Part shown: positions 13,897-24,527 of the stretch, piece after piece
How the letters are laid out: each line of letters starts with the position of its first letter
How positions within the stretch are numbered: position 1 is the first letter of the stretch
Translations under genes and position numbers: made by a program
NCBI RefSeq assembly: GCF_015163665.1
Contig: NZ_JADEUG010000020.1
Location: 1 to 64,000, forward strand
Direction: 5' to 3'
DNA: 64,000 nucleotides
DNA from: Xenorhabdus sp. BG5
Lineage (GTDB): Bacteria; Pseudomonadota; Gammaproteobacteria; Enterobacterales; Enterobacteriaceae
The notes under the pieces: model-generated
Told to the model about the DNA's origin: nothing
Databases searched by the model: none
Seen by the model: only the letters and a program-made list of their open reading frames with translations

Positions 13897-15534
13897 TTAT
13901 TGATGTTTGCTTAAATGACGCCAGCCCAATCCCCATGATGTAATTCCAGCCCCTATCATTCCCCATGCCAAGTGTTTCTGATCTATGATGAAAAACAAAC
14001 TACCACAGATAAAGAGAGTTGCACCAATCCCCAACAAATAAAGAGATTTTCGCTGGCTGAGCTGTTGTTTCCTGAATTGTTGCGATATCTGATCAATGCT
14101 GCTCTGCAAACGCCGATGCTGTTGGAGCGTGCCATATACCAGCTCTGGAAGCTCTGGCAACTTTTCTGCCCAATAAGGCGCCTTCTCTTTAAAGGCCCGC
14201 ACAATAGCGGGAAGCCCTACCTGATCATGCAACCAATCCTCCAGAAAAGGTTTTGCTGTTTTCCACAGATCAAGCTGAGGATAAAGTTGACGCCCCAAGC
14301 CCTCAACATACAACAGCGTTTTTTGCAGCAAAACCAGCTGGGGCTGAACTGTCATATTAAAACGACGAGCGGTATTGAAAAGGTTTAACAGAACATGCCC
14401 AAATGAGATTTCAGCCAATGGTTTTTCAAAAATCGGTTCACAAACGGTACGGATAGCAAATTCGAAATCTTCCACATTGGTATCTGCTGGCACCCAGCCA
14501 GAATCGACATGCAGTTCAGCGACCCGACGATAATCACGATTGAAGAAAGCAATGAAATTTTCGGCCAGATAGCGTTTATCATCTTTATTCAAAGAGCCAA
14601 CAATGCCGTAATCGATGCCGATATAAGTGGGATCTTCCGGTTTGTCATAACTGACGAAAATATTGCCGGGATGCATATCCGCATGGAAAAAACTGTCACG
14701 AAATACTTGGGTGAAAAATACCTGAACTCCACGCTCAGCCAACAATTTCATATTGGTGTTCTGCGCCTCTAAGGCCGCAACATCTGACACGGGAATACCA
14801 TAAATGCGCTCCATCACCAAAACATTTTCCCGGCAATAGTCGGGATAGACTTCTGGCACGTAGAGCATTGAACTATCTTCAAAATTACGCCGCAATTGAA
14901 TCGCGTTTGCAGTTTCACGCAATAAATTCAGTTCATCAAGCAGGGTTTTCTCATATTCTCTTACAACTTCACGCGGACGAAGACGACGACCATCAGGTAA
15001 AAGGGGAACCAAATTTGCCAGGCGATACATTAACCGCACGTCAGCTTTAATTACAGGCAGAATATCCGGGCGGATCACCTTTAGGACAACGTCTCTGCCA
15101 TTCTCCTTCAACCGGGCAGTATGTACCTGAGCAATAGAAGCGGAAGCCAGTGGTTGTGGATCAAAATCCTCAAACCACGTTTCCAGTGCTCCCTCTAAAG
15201 CCGTTTCAATCGATTTTCGTGCCACCGCGCCATCAAAGGGAACCACCCGATCTTGTAACATCGAAAGTTGATCTGCGATTGCAGGCGGGAACAAGTCACG
15301 ACGCGTGGAGAGCATCTGGCCAAATTTGATCCACACGGGACCGAGTTCTTGTAATGCCAAACGCAAACGTTCGCCAAGAGGTTTATCTTTATGTCGGTTA
15401 GGTATCCAAAACAGGAAATAACGTCCAAAACGCAACGGCCATGTCAAGCGAATATTAGGGATGAGTTCATCCAACCCGTAAGAAAGAAAGACCCTGATAA
15501 TAAAATAAAGTCGTCTAATTTCACTGGGTGTCAT
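13897..15534 (-). CDS. ubiB: Ubiquinone biosynthesis protein UbiB (atypical kinase/ATPase)
   Basis: UbiB is a membrane-anchored member of the ABC1/ADCK atypical kinase family. It is needed for coenzyme Q synthesis and acts with UbiJ and UbiK in the lipid-associated Ubi complex. The 545-residue chain has the invariant KxGQ motif at 70-73 (KFGQ) and the metal-binding [10 protein letters not shown] segment. Two hydrophobic helices at the C-terminus match the membrane anchor. Its start overlaps the end of ubiJ by 14 bp. Confidence 0.96.
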   Translation of the reverse strand: MTPSEIRRLYFIIRVFLSYGLDELIPNIRLTWPLRFGRYFLFWIPNRHKDKPLGERLRLALQELGPVWIKFGQMLSTRRDLFPPAIADQLSMLQDRVVPFDGAVARKSIETALEGALETWFEDFDPQPLASASIAQVHTARLKENGRDVVLKVIRPDILPVIKADVRLMYRLANLVPLLPDGRRLRPREVVREYEKTLLDELNLLRETANAIQLRRNFEDSSMLYVPEVYPDYCRENVLVMERIYGIPVSDVAALEAQNTNMKLLAERGVQVFFTQVFRDSFFHADMHPGNIFVSYDKPEDPTYIGIDYGIVGSLNKDDKRYLAENFIAFFNRDYRRVAELHVDSGWVPADTNVEDFEFAIRTVCEPIFEKPLAEISFGHVLLNLFNTARRFNMTVQPQLVLLQKTLLYVEGLGRQLYPQLDLWKTAKPFLEDWLHDQVGLPAIVRAFKEKAPYWAEKLPELPELVYGTLQQHRRLQSSIDQISQQFRKQQLSQRKSLYLLGIGATLFICGSLFFIIDQKHLAWGMIGAGITSWGLGWRHLSKHQ

Positions 15535-16189
15535 ATTTTTCCTCCAGTGCCGCCAACCGTTTTTCGAGTTGATTTATTTGATTGGCAACGGCATTAACTT
15601 CTTCACTGAAATAAGCCACTTCCAACGCACTGGGAACCATTTCCCATTCTTCTGTTAATGATTCGGTGAAATATGTTTTCTTTCTTGCAAGGGTATTGCT
15701 GGCGAATTCAAAACTTTTCTTCATCACCTGGGTAATACTTTCCGCGACAATATCACCAACATAAGGAGAAAGGTAATGCGCAGGGTCCCGCTCTGACATA
15801 TCCAGCAAAGCAGACCATTGTTGAATCACTTGCATGTCCCCTTCAATGACAATTTCACCGCTGTTAATCAGGGTTGAAAGGCACTGGCGATCCCGTAGCT
15901 TGAGTAGTGCAGGGAGCGTTGCTTTCATCGAGCAATCCACCGGTTCTGACCATTGGCTCAAAACATCCACTCGTTTCTCACTGAATATCAGTATCAAGGG
16001 TATTTCTATTTCTTTCAATTTGATGGACAGTATCTTACCTGCTAGTCTCAAGCGGGCAGGTTTTAATACAGCTTCGCGATATAACAGATGATTCAGAGTT
16101 GTTTCCAGAAAGGCCGTTACTACCGGAAACAACACCTTATCATTTGATGCCGCAGAACTCATACTATGGCTTGATGAAGGTGTTTCCAT
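15521..16189 (-). CDS. ubiJ: Ubiquinone biosynthesis accessory factor UbiJ
   Basis: UbiJ (formerly YigP) is an SCP2-domain protein that binds lipid Q intermediates and helps assemble the soluble Ubi metabolon. I choose the ATG at 16189 (METPSSSHS, 222 residues), one base after the ubiE stop, because the upstream ATG at 16228 lies inside ubiE. The C-terminus has a predicted coiled coil ([15 protein letters not shown]). It overlaps ubiB by 14 bp, giving a tight ubiE-ubiJ-ubiB operon as in E. coli. Confidence 0.92.
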   Translation of the reverse strand: METPSSSHSMSSAASNDKVLFPVVTAFLETTLNHLLYREAVLKPARLRLAGKILSIKLKEIEIPLILIFSEKRVDVLSQWSEPVDCSMKATLPALLKLRDRQCLSTLINSGEIVIEGDMQVIQQWSALLDMSERDPAHYLSPYVGDIVAESITQVMKKSFEFASNTLARKKTYFTESLTEEWEMVPSALEVAYFSEEVNAVANQINQLEKRLAALEEKYDTQ

Positions 16190-16190
16190 C

Positions 16191-16946
16191 TCAGAATTTG
16201 AATCCTTTGTGCAGTGCAACAATCCCACCAGTCATGTTGGTGTAGTAAACCTGGTCAAAGCCCGCATCTTCCATCATGCCTTTCAAGGTTTCCTGATCAG
16301 GGTGCATACGGATGGATTCTGTCAGATAACGGTAACTGTCCGCATCCTTCACAACCATCTGACCGATTCGGGGCAGAACATGGAATGAATAAACATCATA
16401 AACCTTACTTAACGGTGCCAATACAGGTTTAGAAAACTCCAACACTAATAAGCGTCCGCCTGGCTTAAGTACCCGATACATGGAACGTAGCGCTTTTTCT
16501 TTATCCGTGACATTACGCAAGCCAAAGGAAATGGTAATACAGTCAAAGTGGTTATCTGGGAAAGGCAATTCTTCAGCATTGGCTTGAACATAACTGACAT
16601 TGCCTACGATACCGGTATCGCGTAATTTTTCACGTCCAACTTTCAACATTGAGTCGTTGATATCCGCCAGAACAACTTGACCTTTTTCCCCCACCATTCG
16701 GGAGAACTTTGCGGTTAGATCACCTGTTCCACCAGCGAGATCAAGCACCTTATGACCACGGCGAACACCACTTGACTCAATAGTGAAACGTTTCCAGATA
16801 CGGTGAATGCCAAATGACATCAAGTCATTCATTAAATCATATTTCGAAGCCACAGAGTGAAACACGTCTGCCACCATCTCTTTTTTTTGTTCTTTGGCTA
16901 CGGTGCGGAAACCAAAATCAGTGGTTTCTTTTGATTGATCTGCCAT
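16191..16946 (-). CDS. ubiE: Ubiquinone/menaquinone biosynthesis C-methyltransferase
   Basis: UbiE uses S-adenosylmethionine to C-methylate both demethylmenaquinol and the ubiquinone precursor. The start chosen, [13 protein letters not shown] at 16946, gives 251 residues and matches the E. coli N-terminus; an ATG eight codons upstream is possible but unlike the family. The SAM-binding glycine loop DLAGGTGD is at 69-76, followed by [11 protein letters not shown] and ISFGLRNV. It is the first gene of ubiEJB. Confidence 0.96.
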   Translation of the reverse strand: MADQSKETTDFGFRTVAKEQKKEMVADVFHSVASKYDLMNDLMSFGIHRIWKRFTIESSGVRRGHKVLDLAGGTGDLTAKFSRMVGEKGQVVLADINDSMLKVGREKLRDTGIVGNVSYVQANAEELPFPDNHFDCITISFGLRNVTDKEKALRSMYRVLKPGGRLLVLEFSKPVLAPLSKVYDVYSFHVLPRIGQMVVKDADSYRYLTESIRMHPDQETLKGMMEDAGFDQVYYTNMTGGIVALHKGFKF

Positions 16947-17021
16947 GTTATTTGTCCACTTTTTATTCAAAAAAATTTATAGTCAGTGTACCAGCCTTTC
17001 CAACAAAACCCTATGTTGACT

Positions 17022-17832
17022 TCACTCATTCACCTGCAACGATTGAAAAGACTTATCAATCAACTGTGAATCAATAGGACACTTCACATCCACGCCTAAA
17101 TCACGAAATGCTTCGTCCTGACTAATTAAATTACCTCTGCCCTCAGCACGCTTTTTCATTGCGGAATGGTAACTCGCCTGTGCTTTATTAAGACTTTGCC
17201 CCAATCCTTGCATATCATCCACAAACAACCGCATTTTGTCATACATTCTGGCAGCCTTATCAGCTATCAAACGTGCATTTTGGCTTTGATATTCATAACG
17301 CCACAAGTTATTGATAGTACGAACAGCAACCAGCAAAGTTGATGGGCTAACCAGCATAATATTATGTTTCAATGCTTCATCAAGTAATTCTGGCGCCTGA
17401 TTGAGTGCAACCAAATAAGCGGGTTCTACAGGAATAAACATCAAAACATAGTCCAGTGATCGCAATCCGGGTAATTGCTGATAATCTTTTCGGCTCAGGC
17501 CACGAATATGCTCTCTGATGGAGTTGATATGTTCTTGTAATGTTGTGCTTGTTGTTCTTCACTATCACTGTTGAAAGAACGTTCATAAGCGACCAGGGAC
17601 ATTTTGGCATCAATAATGACTCTTTTCCCTGCGGCAGATGCACGATCACATCAGGTTGAAAACGCTCGCTGTTTTCAGACTTAATATTGACCTGTGTATC
17701 AAATTCATATCCCTCACGCAGTTCCTGCTCTTTCTGCTGGATTCTCTGCTGAACAGAAAGCCAGACGAAGATCCCTCCGCCCAGCAATCCACCTAAACCA
17801 CCGATCAGCATGTATAACCACTGGATATCCAC
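17022..17832 (-). pseudogene. rmuC: rmuC pseudogene (internal deletion and two frameshifts)
   Basis: Intact RmuC is about 475 residues: an N-terminal membrane anchor, a long coiled coil and a nuclease-like domain, linked to limiting recombination at inverted repeats. Here the anchor (MDIQWLYMLIGGLGG..) runs at about codon 37 straight into LREGYEFDTQV, which in E. coli lies near residue 205, so the coiled coil is missing. A frameshift follows near 17640 (after LPQGK) and a second lies within about 17545-17575. The frame then recovers as RSLDYVLMFIPVEPAYL to the end (17465-17022). It sits between ubiE and the DedA gene, its normal place. Confidence 0.9.
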
Positions 17833-18021
17833 CTATACACCCTCGCTAACTCTATTATTTTTTAACCCCATTCTTTGTTAACCCTATTCTTTATTGGCAC
17901 GATTACCGATAAATTTCAGACAACTTTTCTGAGTCATTAGCCTCAATGTAAGTTAAATAGATGCTGTATAGATGTCCAGAGTGTTCAATGGCTTTCTTTC
18001 AGTTTGCAAAGTAGCTCGCAA

Positions 18022-18552
18022 TTATCCCATCCACTCTGCCAACCAACGCAAGCCAAATGCCCCTGGAGCTAAGATACCGAATGCCCAAATCAATGCAGAA
18101 GCTAAGTTAGCAAGCTGAAAATGACGTTTTGGCATGGCACAGATTCCAGCTACCAGCGGTACAACGGCTCTCAAGGGACCAAAAAAACGCCCAATGAAAA
18201 CGCCCCATACACCCCATCGTTCAAAGAAACGATGTCCGCGAACCAAAGTTTGAGGATGGCGAGAAAGTGGCCACATTTTGCCAACATCTTCTTTGTAATG
18301 GCAACCAAACCAGTAAGAAACCCAATCACCAAAGAAAGCGCCAGCTGCAGCGGCTATCCATATTGGCCAAAAAGTTAACTCACTTTCACCAATTAACGCC
18401 CCTAACCCTAACAAAATGATCGTTGCTGGTAACAATAGGGAAATAAATGCCAACGATTCACCAAATGCCAGTAGGAAAATGATGGGAATTGCCCAAACTT
18501 CATGGGCTTTTACAAAGTTTATAACCAGTTCGATAATTTCATGCAGGCTCAC
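18022..18552 (-). CDS. DedA family inner-membrane protein
   Basis: This is a 176-residue polytopic membrane protein of the DedA (SNARE-associated/VTT) family, whose members support membrane potential and envelope homeostasis, probably by moving undecaprenyl phosphate or other lipids. Visible hallmarks are the first re-entrant region GESLAFISLLLPAT, AGAFFGDWVSYWFG, and FIGRFFGPLRAVVPLVAG with the conserved arginines. I cannot assign the exact paralogue. It is a single minus-strand gene between the rmuC relic and a phosphatase gene, a place where E. coli has no DedA gene. Confidence 0.85.
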   Translation of the reverse strand: MSLHEIIELVINFVKAHEVWAIPIIFLLAFGESLAFISLLLPATIILLGLGALIGESELTFWPIWIAAAAGAFFGDWVSYWFGCHYKEDVGKMWPLSRHPQTLVRGHRFFERWGVWGVFIGRFFGPLRAVVPLVAGICAMPKRHFQLANLASALIWAFGILAPGAFGLRWLAEWMG

Positions 18553-18628
18553 ATTAATCTTTCCTGTGTTATCAGTAGGAGGTTATAGGCCAGCCCTGAA
18601 CAATCCGTCCAATGCTAACCTGATATTT

Positions 18629-19414
18629 TTATTCAAGAAAATAAGCTTGTAGTTTTTCACGCGCAGCGATATTGAGTCCAATATCTTTTTCCAGCCAAAT
18701 ATCTATGCTGCCATAATGCTGGTTGATGCTATTAAGTGCGGTCAGTAAAAACTCTTCCTTCACTGAATAAACATAGGCAAATTTTTCGACCACACTTTCG
18801 CTCATCATTTTTGCGTGTTCATTCAATAAATAGTCGCGGTATGGAGCCAGTGTGATATTGGTCAACAAATAATCTTCCATCACCGTATCCAGATCAGCCC
18901 CCAATGCGAATAAAACCAGTGCAGAGCCCACGCCTGTCCTGTCTTTACCAACCGCGCAATGTTGCACAATGCCGCCTTTCTCTGGTTGCTGCAATAATGT
19001 CGCTAACGTCTTATACGCTGGATTGTTAATGGGTAATAATTCATATAAGCGAGACATAAATATTTTCGCGTCGAATTGCTCCAGTATTTCCTTGTCTAAC
19101 TTATCCAGATTAGCATCCACTTCTTTGGAAAGCGGGTTGGCAGGAGCATGGTGATAATGTGCTCCATTCCATATTCGATCGGGTTTATCCATAATTTCGC
19201 TGCTATCACGATAATCAATAACCTGCAAAAGGTTTTGATCCACTAAAAAAGCCTGATCGTTTTCTGTCAGCCTGTCCAATGAACCGGAACGAAATAACAC
19301 GCCTGGTTTAATCCTGGTGCCGTTGTTCAGTGTCTTATTACCTAAATCACGAAAATTAATGCCGCCATTCAAAGGAAGTAGTGAAGGATGAGATAGAAAT
19401 AATGTTGTAGTCAT
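18629..19414 (-). CDS. Tyrosine-protein phosphatase (Y_phosphatase3 family)
   Basis: The 261-residue protein has the cysteine-phosphatase P-loop HCAVGKDRTG (CX5R) near residue 150 and the family's N-terminal block GGINFRDLG followed by LFRSGSLDRLT. These features define the DSP-like tyrosine/serine phosphatases that include Mycobacterium PtpB and Listeria LipA, some of which also act on phosphoinositides. I favour the ATG at 19414 (MTTTLFLSHPS) with AAGAG upstream; an in-frame ATG at 19456 adds 14 poorly conserved residues. No signal peptide is seen. Substrate unknown. Confidence 0.85.
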   Translation of the reverse strand: MTTTLFLSHPSLLPLNGGINFRDLGNKTLNNGTRIKPGVLFRSGSLDRLTENDQAFLVDQNLLQVIDYRDSSEIMDKPDRIWNGAHYHHAPANPLSKEVDANLDKLDKEILEQFDAKIFMSRLYELLPINNPAYKTLATLLQQPEKGGIVQHCAVGKDRTGVGSALVLFALGADLDTVMEDYLLTNITLAPYRDYLLNEHAKMMSESVVEKFAYVYSVKEEFLLTALNSINQHYGSIDIWLEKDIGLNIAAREKLQAYFLE

Positions 19415-19526
19415 AGTCACTCTTGTTGCGATTAAAAAATAGTTAATAGAACACACTATCTATTAGTACAAAATGCTATGACATTATCAAATTTTGAAAT
19501 GAAGGGAAGAGAAGATCGCACAAATG

Positions 19527-19548
19527 ATAGGGCCAGAATATTCTGACC
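19527..19548 (-). terminator. Possible hairpin terminator after udp
   Basis: AGGGCCAGAAT and ATTCTGACCCT form a near-perfect stem 15 bp beyond the udp stop. The following T content is weak on the minus strand, so termination is only likely. Confidence 0.45.
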
Positions 19549-19562
19549 CTATATGGAAGGCA

Positions 19563-20318
19563 TTACAACAGGCGACGGGCGGCCTCTACAACTATCCCCA
19601 GCGCATTGCTTTCTGTTTTCTTCAGTAACTCAACATCTGGGATTTCCTGTTGGGTACGGTTAACGATCACGCCAGCCACCATACCAGCCCGCAATCCCTG
19701 ACTTGCACACATGGTCAGCAATGTTGCTGATTCCATTTCAAAGTTCATTACGCCCATTTCTTGCCATTCTTTCATCGAACCCTGGAAACGACGAACGACA
19801 CGGCCAGAATAAGTATCGTAACGTTCCTGGCCTGGATAGAAGGTATCGGAAGATGCAGTAATACCAACATGGGTAGCAGAACCAGAGGCTTTTGCTGCTT
19901 CATACAAAGCATTTGTACACTCAAAATCAGCAACCGCAGGGAACTCCATTGGGGCAAAGTGCAAGCTGGCACCATCCAAACGAACCGCCGCAGTCGTAAC
20001 CAATACATCCCCTACATTGATATGTGGCTGAATTGCACCCGTTGTTCCGATACGCAGGAAAGTACGTACTCCTAACTGTGCCAGTTCTTCTACAGCAATC
20101 GACGTTGAGGGGCCTCCAATGCCTGTAGAGCAGACAACCACAGCCTTTCCGTTAATTTCTGCACGCCAGGTTGTAAATTCACGGTGGGAAGCCAGATGTA
20201 CCGGGTTATCCATCAGTCGCGCAATTTTCTCAACACGGTTAGGATCGCCGGGTACAATTGCCAGCGTCGCGCCTTGCAGGTCGCTTTTGGTGATACCTAA
20301 GTGAAACACATCAGACAT
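19563..20318 (-). CDS. udp: Uridine phosphorylase
   Basis: Udp splits uridine with phosphate into uracil and ribose-1-phosphate in pyrimidine salvage. The start [11 protein letters not shown] at 20318 gives 251 residues and matches the E. coli N-terminus (253); the ATG seven codons upstream is less likely. Family signatures are [10 protein letters not shown], the phosphate loop [16 protein letters not shown] and the uridine-binding NFEMESATL. Two CRP-like sites exactly 52 bp apart lie upstream, pointing to CRP/CytR-type control. Confidence 0.96.
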   Translation of the reverse strand: MSDVFHLGITKSDLQGATLAIVPGDPNRVEKIARLMDNPVHLASHREFTTWRAEINGKAVVVCSTGIGGPSTSIAVEELAQLGVRTFLRIGTTGAIQPHINVGDVLVTTAAVRLDGASLHFAPMEFPAVADFECTNALYEAAKASGSATHVGITASSDTFYPGQERYDTYSGRVVRRFQGSMKEWQEMGVMNFEMESATLLTMCASQGLRAGMVAGVIVNRTQQEIPDVELLKKTESNALGIVVEAARRLL

Positions 20319-20387
20319 ATCAGACTCCTCAACGGGCATGATTCAAAATATGAATACCTAAATTTAGTCAATACTCTGACATTTTTT

Positions 20388-20403
20388 AGTGATTAAAATC
20401 ATC
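20388..20403 (-). promoter_or_regulatory. Weaker CRP site of the udp promoter
   Basis: AGTGA-N6-TCATC is an imperfect CRP half-site pair. Its centre (20395.5) is exactly 52 bp from the strong site at 20447.5 and lies on the udp side. Tandem CRP sites 52 bp apart (-41.5 and -93.5) are the hallmark of CytR-repressed promoters such as deoP2 and udp in E. coli. Confidence 0.65.
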
Positions 20404-20439
20404 TTTAATTAATATAAGAAAGAAACACATACATAAATT

Positions 20440-20455
20440 TGTGATAAAAATCACA
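20440..20455 (-). promoter_or_regulatory. Strong CRP binding site upstream of udp
   Basis: TGTGATAAAAATCACA is a perfect TGTGA-N6-TCACA palindrome flanked by A/T triplets, so it should be a high-affinity CRP site. It lies 122 bp before the udp ATG, and beyond the 3' end of the GntP-family gene, so udp is the likely target. Confidence 0.85.
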
Positions 20456-20505
20456 TTTAAGAGATGGCGCCCTGTAGAAGACGATATCACTATTCATATA
20501 AAAAG

Positions 20506-21894
20506 TTACATGACGAGATTAAGAAGCAGCACACCGCATAATCCGATCCCCCATGCAATTGTGGTGGGAATCGACCAAACGATAATCTGTTGCCTCGCAC
20601 TTTTAATGCCCATCATTCGGTTAACCACCCAGAAAAAACAGTCATTGAAGTAACTGAAAAACAGTGTACCCATCATCGCAGCTTGAGCCGCCACCAACAT
20701 ATTAACATCCGGTATTTGCTTGATAACCGGCGCAGAAATAGAAGCCGCAGTTATCATTGCCACTGTACCAGAGCCTTGAATTATGCGTATGAGTGTCGCA
20801 ATGATAAATGGGATCAAAACAGGTGTTATTGGCAGGCTGGCAATATAATGCGCTAATATCGTGCCTGTTGAGCTTTCGTTCAACACCGCGCCTAATGCCC
20901 CTCCCGCTCCTGACACCAACAAAATAATACCTACCGTTTTTAACCCTGTTTCTAGATGTTCAATCACTTCATGCTTACTGACGTTTGGCATTAAGGTATA
21001 AACCGCCAGTAATACACTGATTGCTAGCGCAATAATGGGTGATCCTAGAAAATCAAAAATCTGAAAATAGAAAGCGTTCTCCTTACCGGCAAACTCATCA
21101 GTTCTCAGTATCATTCCATTAATTACGCCAATAAAAATCAGAATAATTGGTACGACGATGGGTAAAAGAGAAAGAAATAGACTTGGAAGTGATTTTTGCT
21201 CTTTCTCTTCCATATAACGCTGATGTACTTGTGGCAAATTTTCTGCACTTTCTTCTGTATCACCAAGTTGATATTCAGGGTATTTAGTCTCCAACCACTT
21301 TGCATAGCAGGTAATACCAATGACACAGGGCACCGCCAGTATCATACCTGCCAGCATCATTTGGCCAATACTCACCCCGAATATTCCGGCGACACCAAGC
21401 GGCCCTGGTGTTGGAGGAACAATATGGTGTGTTACCACTAACCCTCCCGCCAGAGCAACCCCAAGGGACAATACATTGCGTTTACCTTTCTTCGCCAGTG
21501 CTTTCACTAGCGGATAGAGGATCACAAAAGCTGAATTCACAAATATGGGAATACTGACAATATAACCGGTAATCGCCAAAGCCCACTCTTCGCGCCTTTT
21601 ACCCAACCATTTAATCAGGCTATAAGCGATCTGCTCCGTTGCTCCCGAGACTTCCAATATCCTCCCCATCATGCATCCCAATCCAATCACGATACCGATG
21701 TTGCCTAATGTCGAACCAAATCCTTTAGCGATCACTTCAACGACATTATTTATAGTCAAACCACCTGATATTCCAGCGATTATTGCCGCAATTAGCATAG
21801 CTATGAGAACATGAACACGAGTTCGCAAAACCAGAAAAACCAGCGTAAATACCGCCACTCCCAACCCAATAATTGGAATATAAAACCCCATCAC
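20506..21894 (-). CDS. GntP family permease (gluconate/sugar acid:H+ symporter)
   Basis: This 462-residue integral membrane protein has the gluconate permease family layout: about twelve to fourteen hydrophobic segments with the signatures GLGCMMGRILEVSGA, the strongly conserved HHIVPPTPGPLGVAG (family HxxxPPHPGP-like), GAGGALGAVL and the C-terminal FFSYFNDCFFW. Paralogues carry gluconate, idonate, D-serine or fructuronate, and I cannot tell which. It is a monocistronic minus-strand gene; no gluconate kinase is adjacent. The ED-pathway genes that would use gluconate appear only as relics at 57.4 kb. Confidence 0.88.
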   Translation of the reverse strand: MMGFYIPIIGLGVAVFTLVFLVLRTRVHVLIAMLIAAIIAGISGGLTINNVVEVIAKGFGSTLGNIGIVIGLGCMMGRILEVSGATEQIAYSLIKWLGKRREEWALAITGYIVSIPIFVNSAFVILYPLVKALAKKGKRNVLSLGVALAGGLVVTHHIVPPTPGPLGVAGIFGVSIGQMMLAGMILAVPCVIGITCYAKWLETKYPEYQLGDTEESAENLPQVHQRYMEEKEQKSLPSLFLSLLPIVVPIILIFIGVINGMILRTDEFAGKENAFYFQIFDFLGSPIIALAISVLLAVYTLMPNVSKHEVIEHLETGLKTVGIILLVSGAGGALGAVLNESSTGTILAHYIASLPITPVLIPFIIATLIRIIQGSGTVAMITAASISAPVIKQIPDVNMLVAAQAAMMGTLFFSYFNDCFFWVVNRMMGIKSARQQIIVWSIPTTIAWGIGLCGVLLLNLVM

Positions 21895-22063
21895 AAAACC
21901 TCATTAAAAATGGATAAATTGGAACATGCCATATTTACTATGCTTTTCGCTATCAGAAATCGATTTTTTCCAAGGGTAATTTAGGAACAGCGAAAAAGTG
22001 CCTGAAAAACTCAGTGACAAGGAAGGAAAATTGCAATTGGAAGAAAGGGAATGACTTTTTCAC

Positions 22064-22093
22064 CCGCCACAGACAGGATCCTGTCTGTGGCGG
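22064..22093 (-). terminator. Perfect hairpin 3' of metE
   Basis: A 30-bp perfect inverted repeat (CCGCCACAGACAGGA and its complement) lies 46 bp beyond the metE stop. The T-rich flank is on the plus-strand side, so on minus it is a weak intrinsic terminator at best; it may instead protect the metE mRNA 3' end. Confidence 0.5.
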
Positions 22094-22139
22094 ATATTTT
22101 CCGTTTATTTTAATTGAAACTGGCCGATCAAATTTTAAA

Positions 22140-24419
22140 CTAACTATTTAACGAAGAGCGCAAGCGTTTTGCTGCTTCAACCATGTTTGCCAATGCTTGT
22201 CTGGTTTCTGTCCAACCGCGCGTTTTCAAGCCACAGTCCGGGTTCACCCACAAACGCTCGACCGGAATACGATCAGCCGCTTTGCGTAACAATGCCTCAA
22301 TCCATTCAACGCTGGGGACGTTTGGTGAGTGAATGTCATACACACCAGGCCCTATCTCATTCGGATAAGAAAAATCTTCGAATGAATCCAGCAATTCCAT
22401 ATCCGAGCGCGAGGTTTCAATGGTGATCACATCCGCATCCAGCGCTGCAATGGACGGCATGATGTCATTGAACTCGCAATAACACATATGAGTATGGATT
22501 TGGGTATCATCTTTCGCAATGGCTGCGCTCAGTTTGAAAGCATCCACCGCCCATTCCAGATATTCCTGCCACTCTTCTCTGCGCAGTGGCAAGCCTTCAC
22601 GCAATGCAGGTTCATCAATCTGGATAATGCCAATGCCTGCCTTCTGCAAATCATCAACTTCATCACGCAAAGCCAGTGCGATCTGTTTAGCGATGGTTTC
22701 ACGACTAATATCTTCCCTTGGGAATGACCAACAGAGAATGGTCACAGGCCCCGTCAACATGCCTTTGACTGGCTTATCAGTCAAGGATTGTGCATATGTC
22801 GCCCAATTTACTGTTATCGCCTCTGGACGGCTAATATCGCCAATGATTACCGGGGGTTTCACGCAACGGGAGCCGTAACTCTGCACCCAACCATTTTGGG
22901 TAAAGACATAACCGTCAAAGTGTTCACCGAAATATTCCACCATGTCGTTACGTTCAGCTTCACCGTGTACCAAGACATCCAATCCCAAACGCTCCTGCTC
23001 TTGGATCGCCTGTTTAATATGTTCACTGATATTGGCTCGGTAGTGCGTACTATCCACCCGACCTTTTTTGAAATCGAGACGCAGGCTACGAATTTCCGTT
23101 GTTTGCGGGAATGAACCTATGGTTGTTGTTGGCCACAGCGGTAAGTTATAACGTTGACGCTGGAGTTTAGCACGTTCAGGATATACCTGATTACGTTCAC
23201 TATCCTGTGGCTTAATTGCCGCAATGCGCCCAGCGACCGCTGGATTATTCACCCTTGCGGAACTGCGACGGGCGCGAATTGGGGCACTGTAGGCATCCAG
23301 TTCAGCCTGTTTATTGCCTTCTGGCACATTCAATGCCTGCGACAACAAAGAAAGTTCCGCACATTTTTGCAATGCAAAGGCAAACCAGCTTTTCACTTCT
23401 TCATCCAACCCCGTTTCATCATTCAGGTCAATGGGGCTATGAAGCAATGAACAGGAAGTGCCGATCCACACATTTCTCTTACCAACCCATGGTGAGACAA
23501 GCTGATATTTCTCACTCAAATCGGCTCGCCAAACATTGCGGCCGTTAATTACCCCCAATGAAAGCAACCAATCTTCCGGCAGAGATTTATCCAAATTCTC
23601 AAGAGAATCCCTTCCTGCAACCAAATCAACATGTAATCCTTGCACTGGCAGCGATTTGATTGTCTCCAGATTGTGATCGATGCTATCGAAATAGGTCGTC
23701 AGCAACAATTTCACCTGACCCTCAAGTGCTTGATAAGCCGTTGAGAATGCCGCCAGCCATTCTTCTGGCAATTCCAGTACAAGAGCCGGTTCATCAATCT
23801 GTACCCATTCAATGCCACGTTTTGCCAGTTCTGCCAGAACTTGCTGGTATACCGGCAGGATATCTTTTAATAGAGACAAGCGATCAAAAACTTTGCCTTT
23901 TACCTTACCGAGCCATAAATAGGTCACAGGTCCCAACAGAACAGGTTTTACGTTGTGCCCCAATGCCAGAGCTTCATCAACTTCGTCCAACAATTGAGTC
24001 CAACCCAGTTTAAACGCCTGCCCTTCCTGAAATTCAGGCACGATATAATGATAATTTGTATTAAACCATTTAGTCATTTCCGAAGCGGCCGCAGGTGTAC
24101 CTGTTGGTGCTCGACCACGAGCGATACGGAACAGTGTATCCAGATCAATATTGCCATCTTCATTTTGATGACGTGGTGGAACATTGCCCAATAACAGGCT
24201 AGTGGTCAATACTTGGTCATACCAGGCAAAATCACCCACAGGGACTAAATCAACGCCCGCTTCTTTTTGTTGTTGCCAGTGACGTGCACGTAATTCACGA
24301 CCTGTCTCCAGCAATTCCTGTTGAGAAATTTTGCCCGCCCAATAGTTTTCTTGCGCCTTTTTTAGCTCTCTTTTCAATCCGATACGTGGAAAACCTAATG
24401 TATGATTCAAAACCGTCAT
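22140..24419 (-). CDS. metE: Cobalamin-independent methionine synthase
   Basis: MetE transfers a methyl group from 5-methyltetrahydropteroyltriglutamate to homocysteine without B12. The 759-residue two-barrel protein starts with the family block [19 protein letters not shown] and carries the zinc-site [26 protein letters not shown] and the C-terminal [11 protein letters not shown] cysteine. It is divergent from its activator gene metR, with MetJ-like boxes between them. metH is not in the window, so the B12 dependence of methionine synthesis cannot be judged here. Confidence 0.98.
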   Translation of the reverse strand: MTVLNHTLGFPRIGLKRELKKAQENYWAGKISQQELLETGRELRARHWQQQKEAGVDLVPVGDFAWYDQVLTTSLLLGNVPPRHQNEDGNIDLDTLFRIARGRAPTGTPAAASEMTKWFNTNYHYIVPEFQEGQAFKLGWTQLLDEVDEALALGHNVKPVLLGPVTYLWLGKVKGKVFDRLSLLKDILPVYQQVLAELAKRGIEWVQIDEPALVLELPEEWLAAFSTAYQALEGQVKLLLTTYFDSIDHNLETIKSLPVQGLHVDLVAGRDSLENLDKSLPEDWLLSLGVINGRNVWRADLSEKYQLVSPWVGKRNVWIGTSCSLLHSPIDLNDETGLDEEVKSWFAFALQKCAELSLLSQALNVPEGNKQAELDAYSAPIRARRSSARVNNPAVAGRIAAIKPQDSERNQVYPERAKLQRQRYNLPLWPTTTIGSFPQTTEIRSLRLDFKKGRVDSTHYRANISEHIKQAIQEQERLGLDVLVHGEAERNDMVEYFGEHFDGYVFTQNGWVQSYGSRCVKPPVIIGDISRPEAITVNWATYAQSLTDKPVKGMLTGPVTILCWSFPREDISRETIAKQIALALRDEVDDLQKAGIGIIQIDEPALREGLPLRREEWQEYLEWAVDAFKLSAAIAKDDTQIHTHMCYCEFNDIMPSIAALDADVITIETSRSDMELLDSFEDFSYPNEIGPGVYDIHSPNVPSVEWIEALLRKAADRIPVERLWVNPDCGLKTRGWTETRQALANMVEAAKRLRSSLNS

Positions 24420-24438
24420 GTCGTCACCCGTAATTTTT

Positions 24439-24462
24439 AGCCGTCTAGATGTTTACACTTCT
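24439..24462. promoter_or_regulatory. MetJ operator (three tandem met boxes) between metE and metR
   Basis: Three abutting 8-mers, AGCCGTCT, AGATGTTT and ACACTTCT, each match the met-box consensus AGACGTCT at 6 of 8 positions. Tandem phasing is how MetJ-SAM repressor dimers bind. The site lies 20 bp upstream of metE in the shared metE/metR control region. Confidence 0.75.
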
Positions 24463-24514
24463 ATAATCAACAGGTAATGTATAAACCACAAGCGCAAATT
24501 ATTCATTATCATCT

Positions 24515-24527
24515 TGAAGGTTTTTCA
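24515..24527 (+). promoter_or_regulatory. MetR-type half-palindrome overlapping the metR start
   Basis: TGAAGGTTTTTCA is an exact TGAA-N5-TTCA MetR recognition sequence. It covers the metR Shine-Dalgarno and the first base of its ATG. It could mediate autoregulation or contribute to metE activation, but a chance match is possible because the motif is short. Confidence 0.45.

Noticed and set aside
13972-14388. 138-codon plus-strand reading frame
   Set aside because: It is antisense to ubiB and resembles no protein; ubiB is intact and conserved here.
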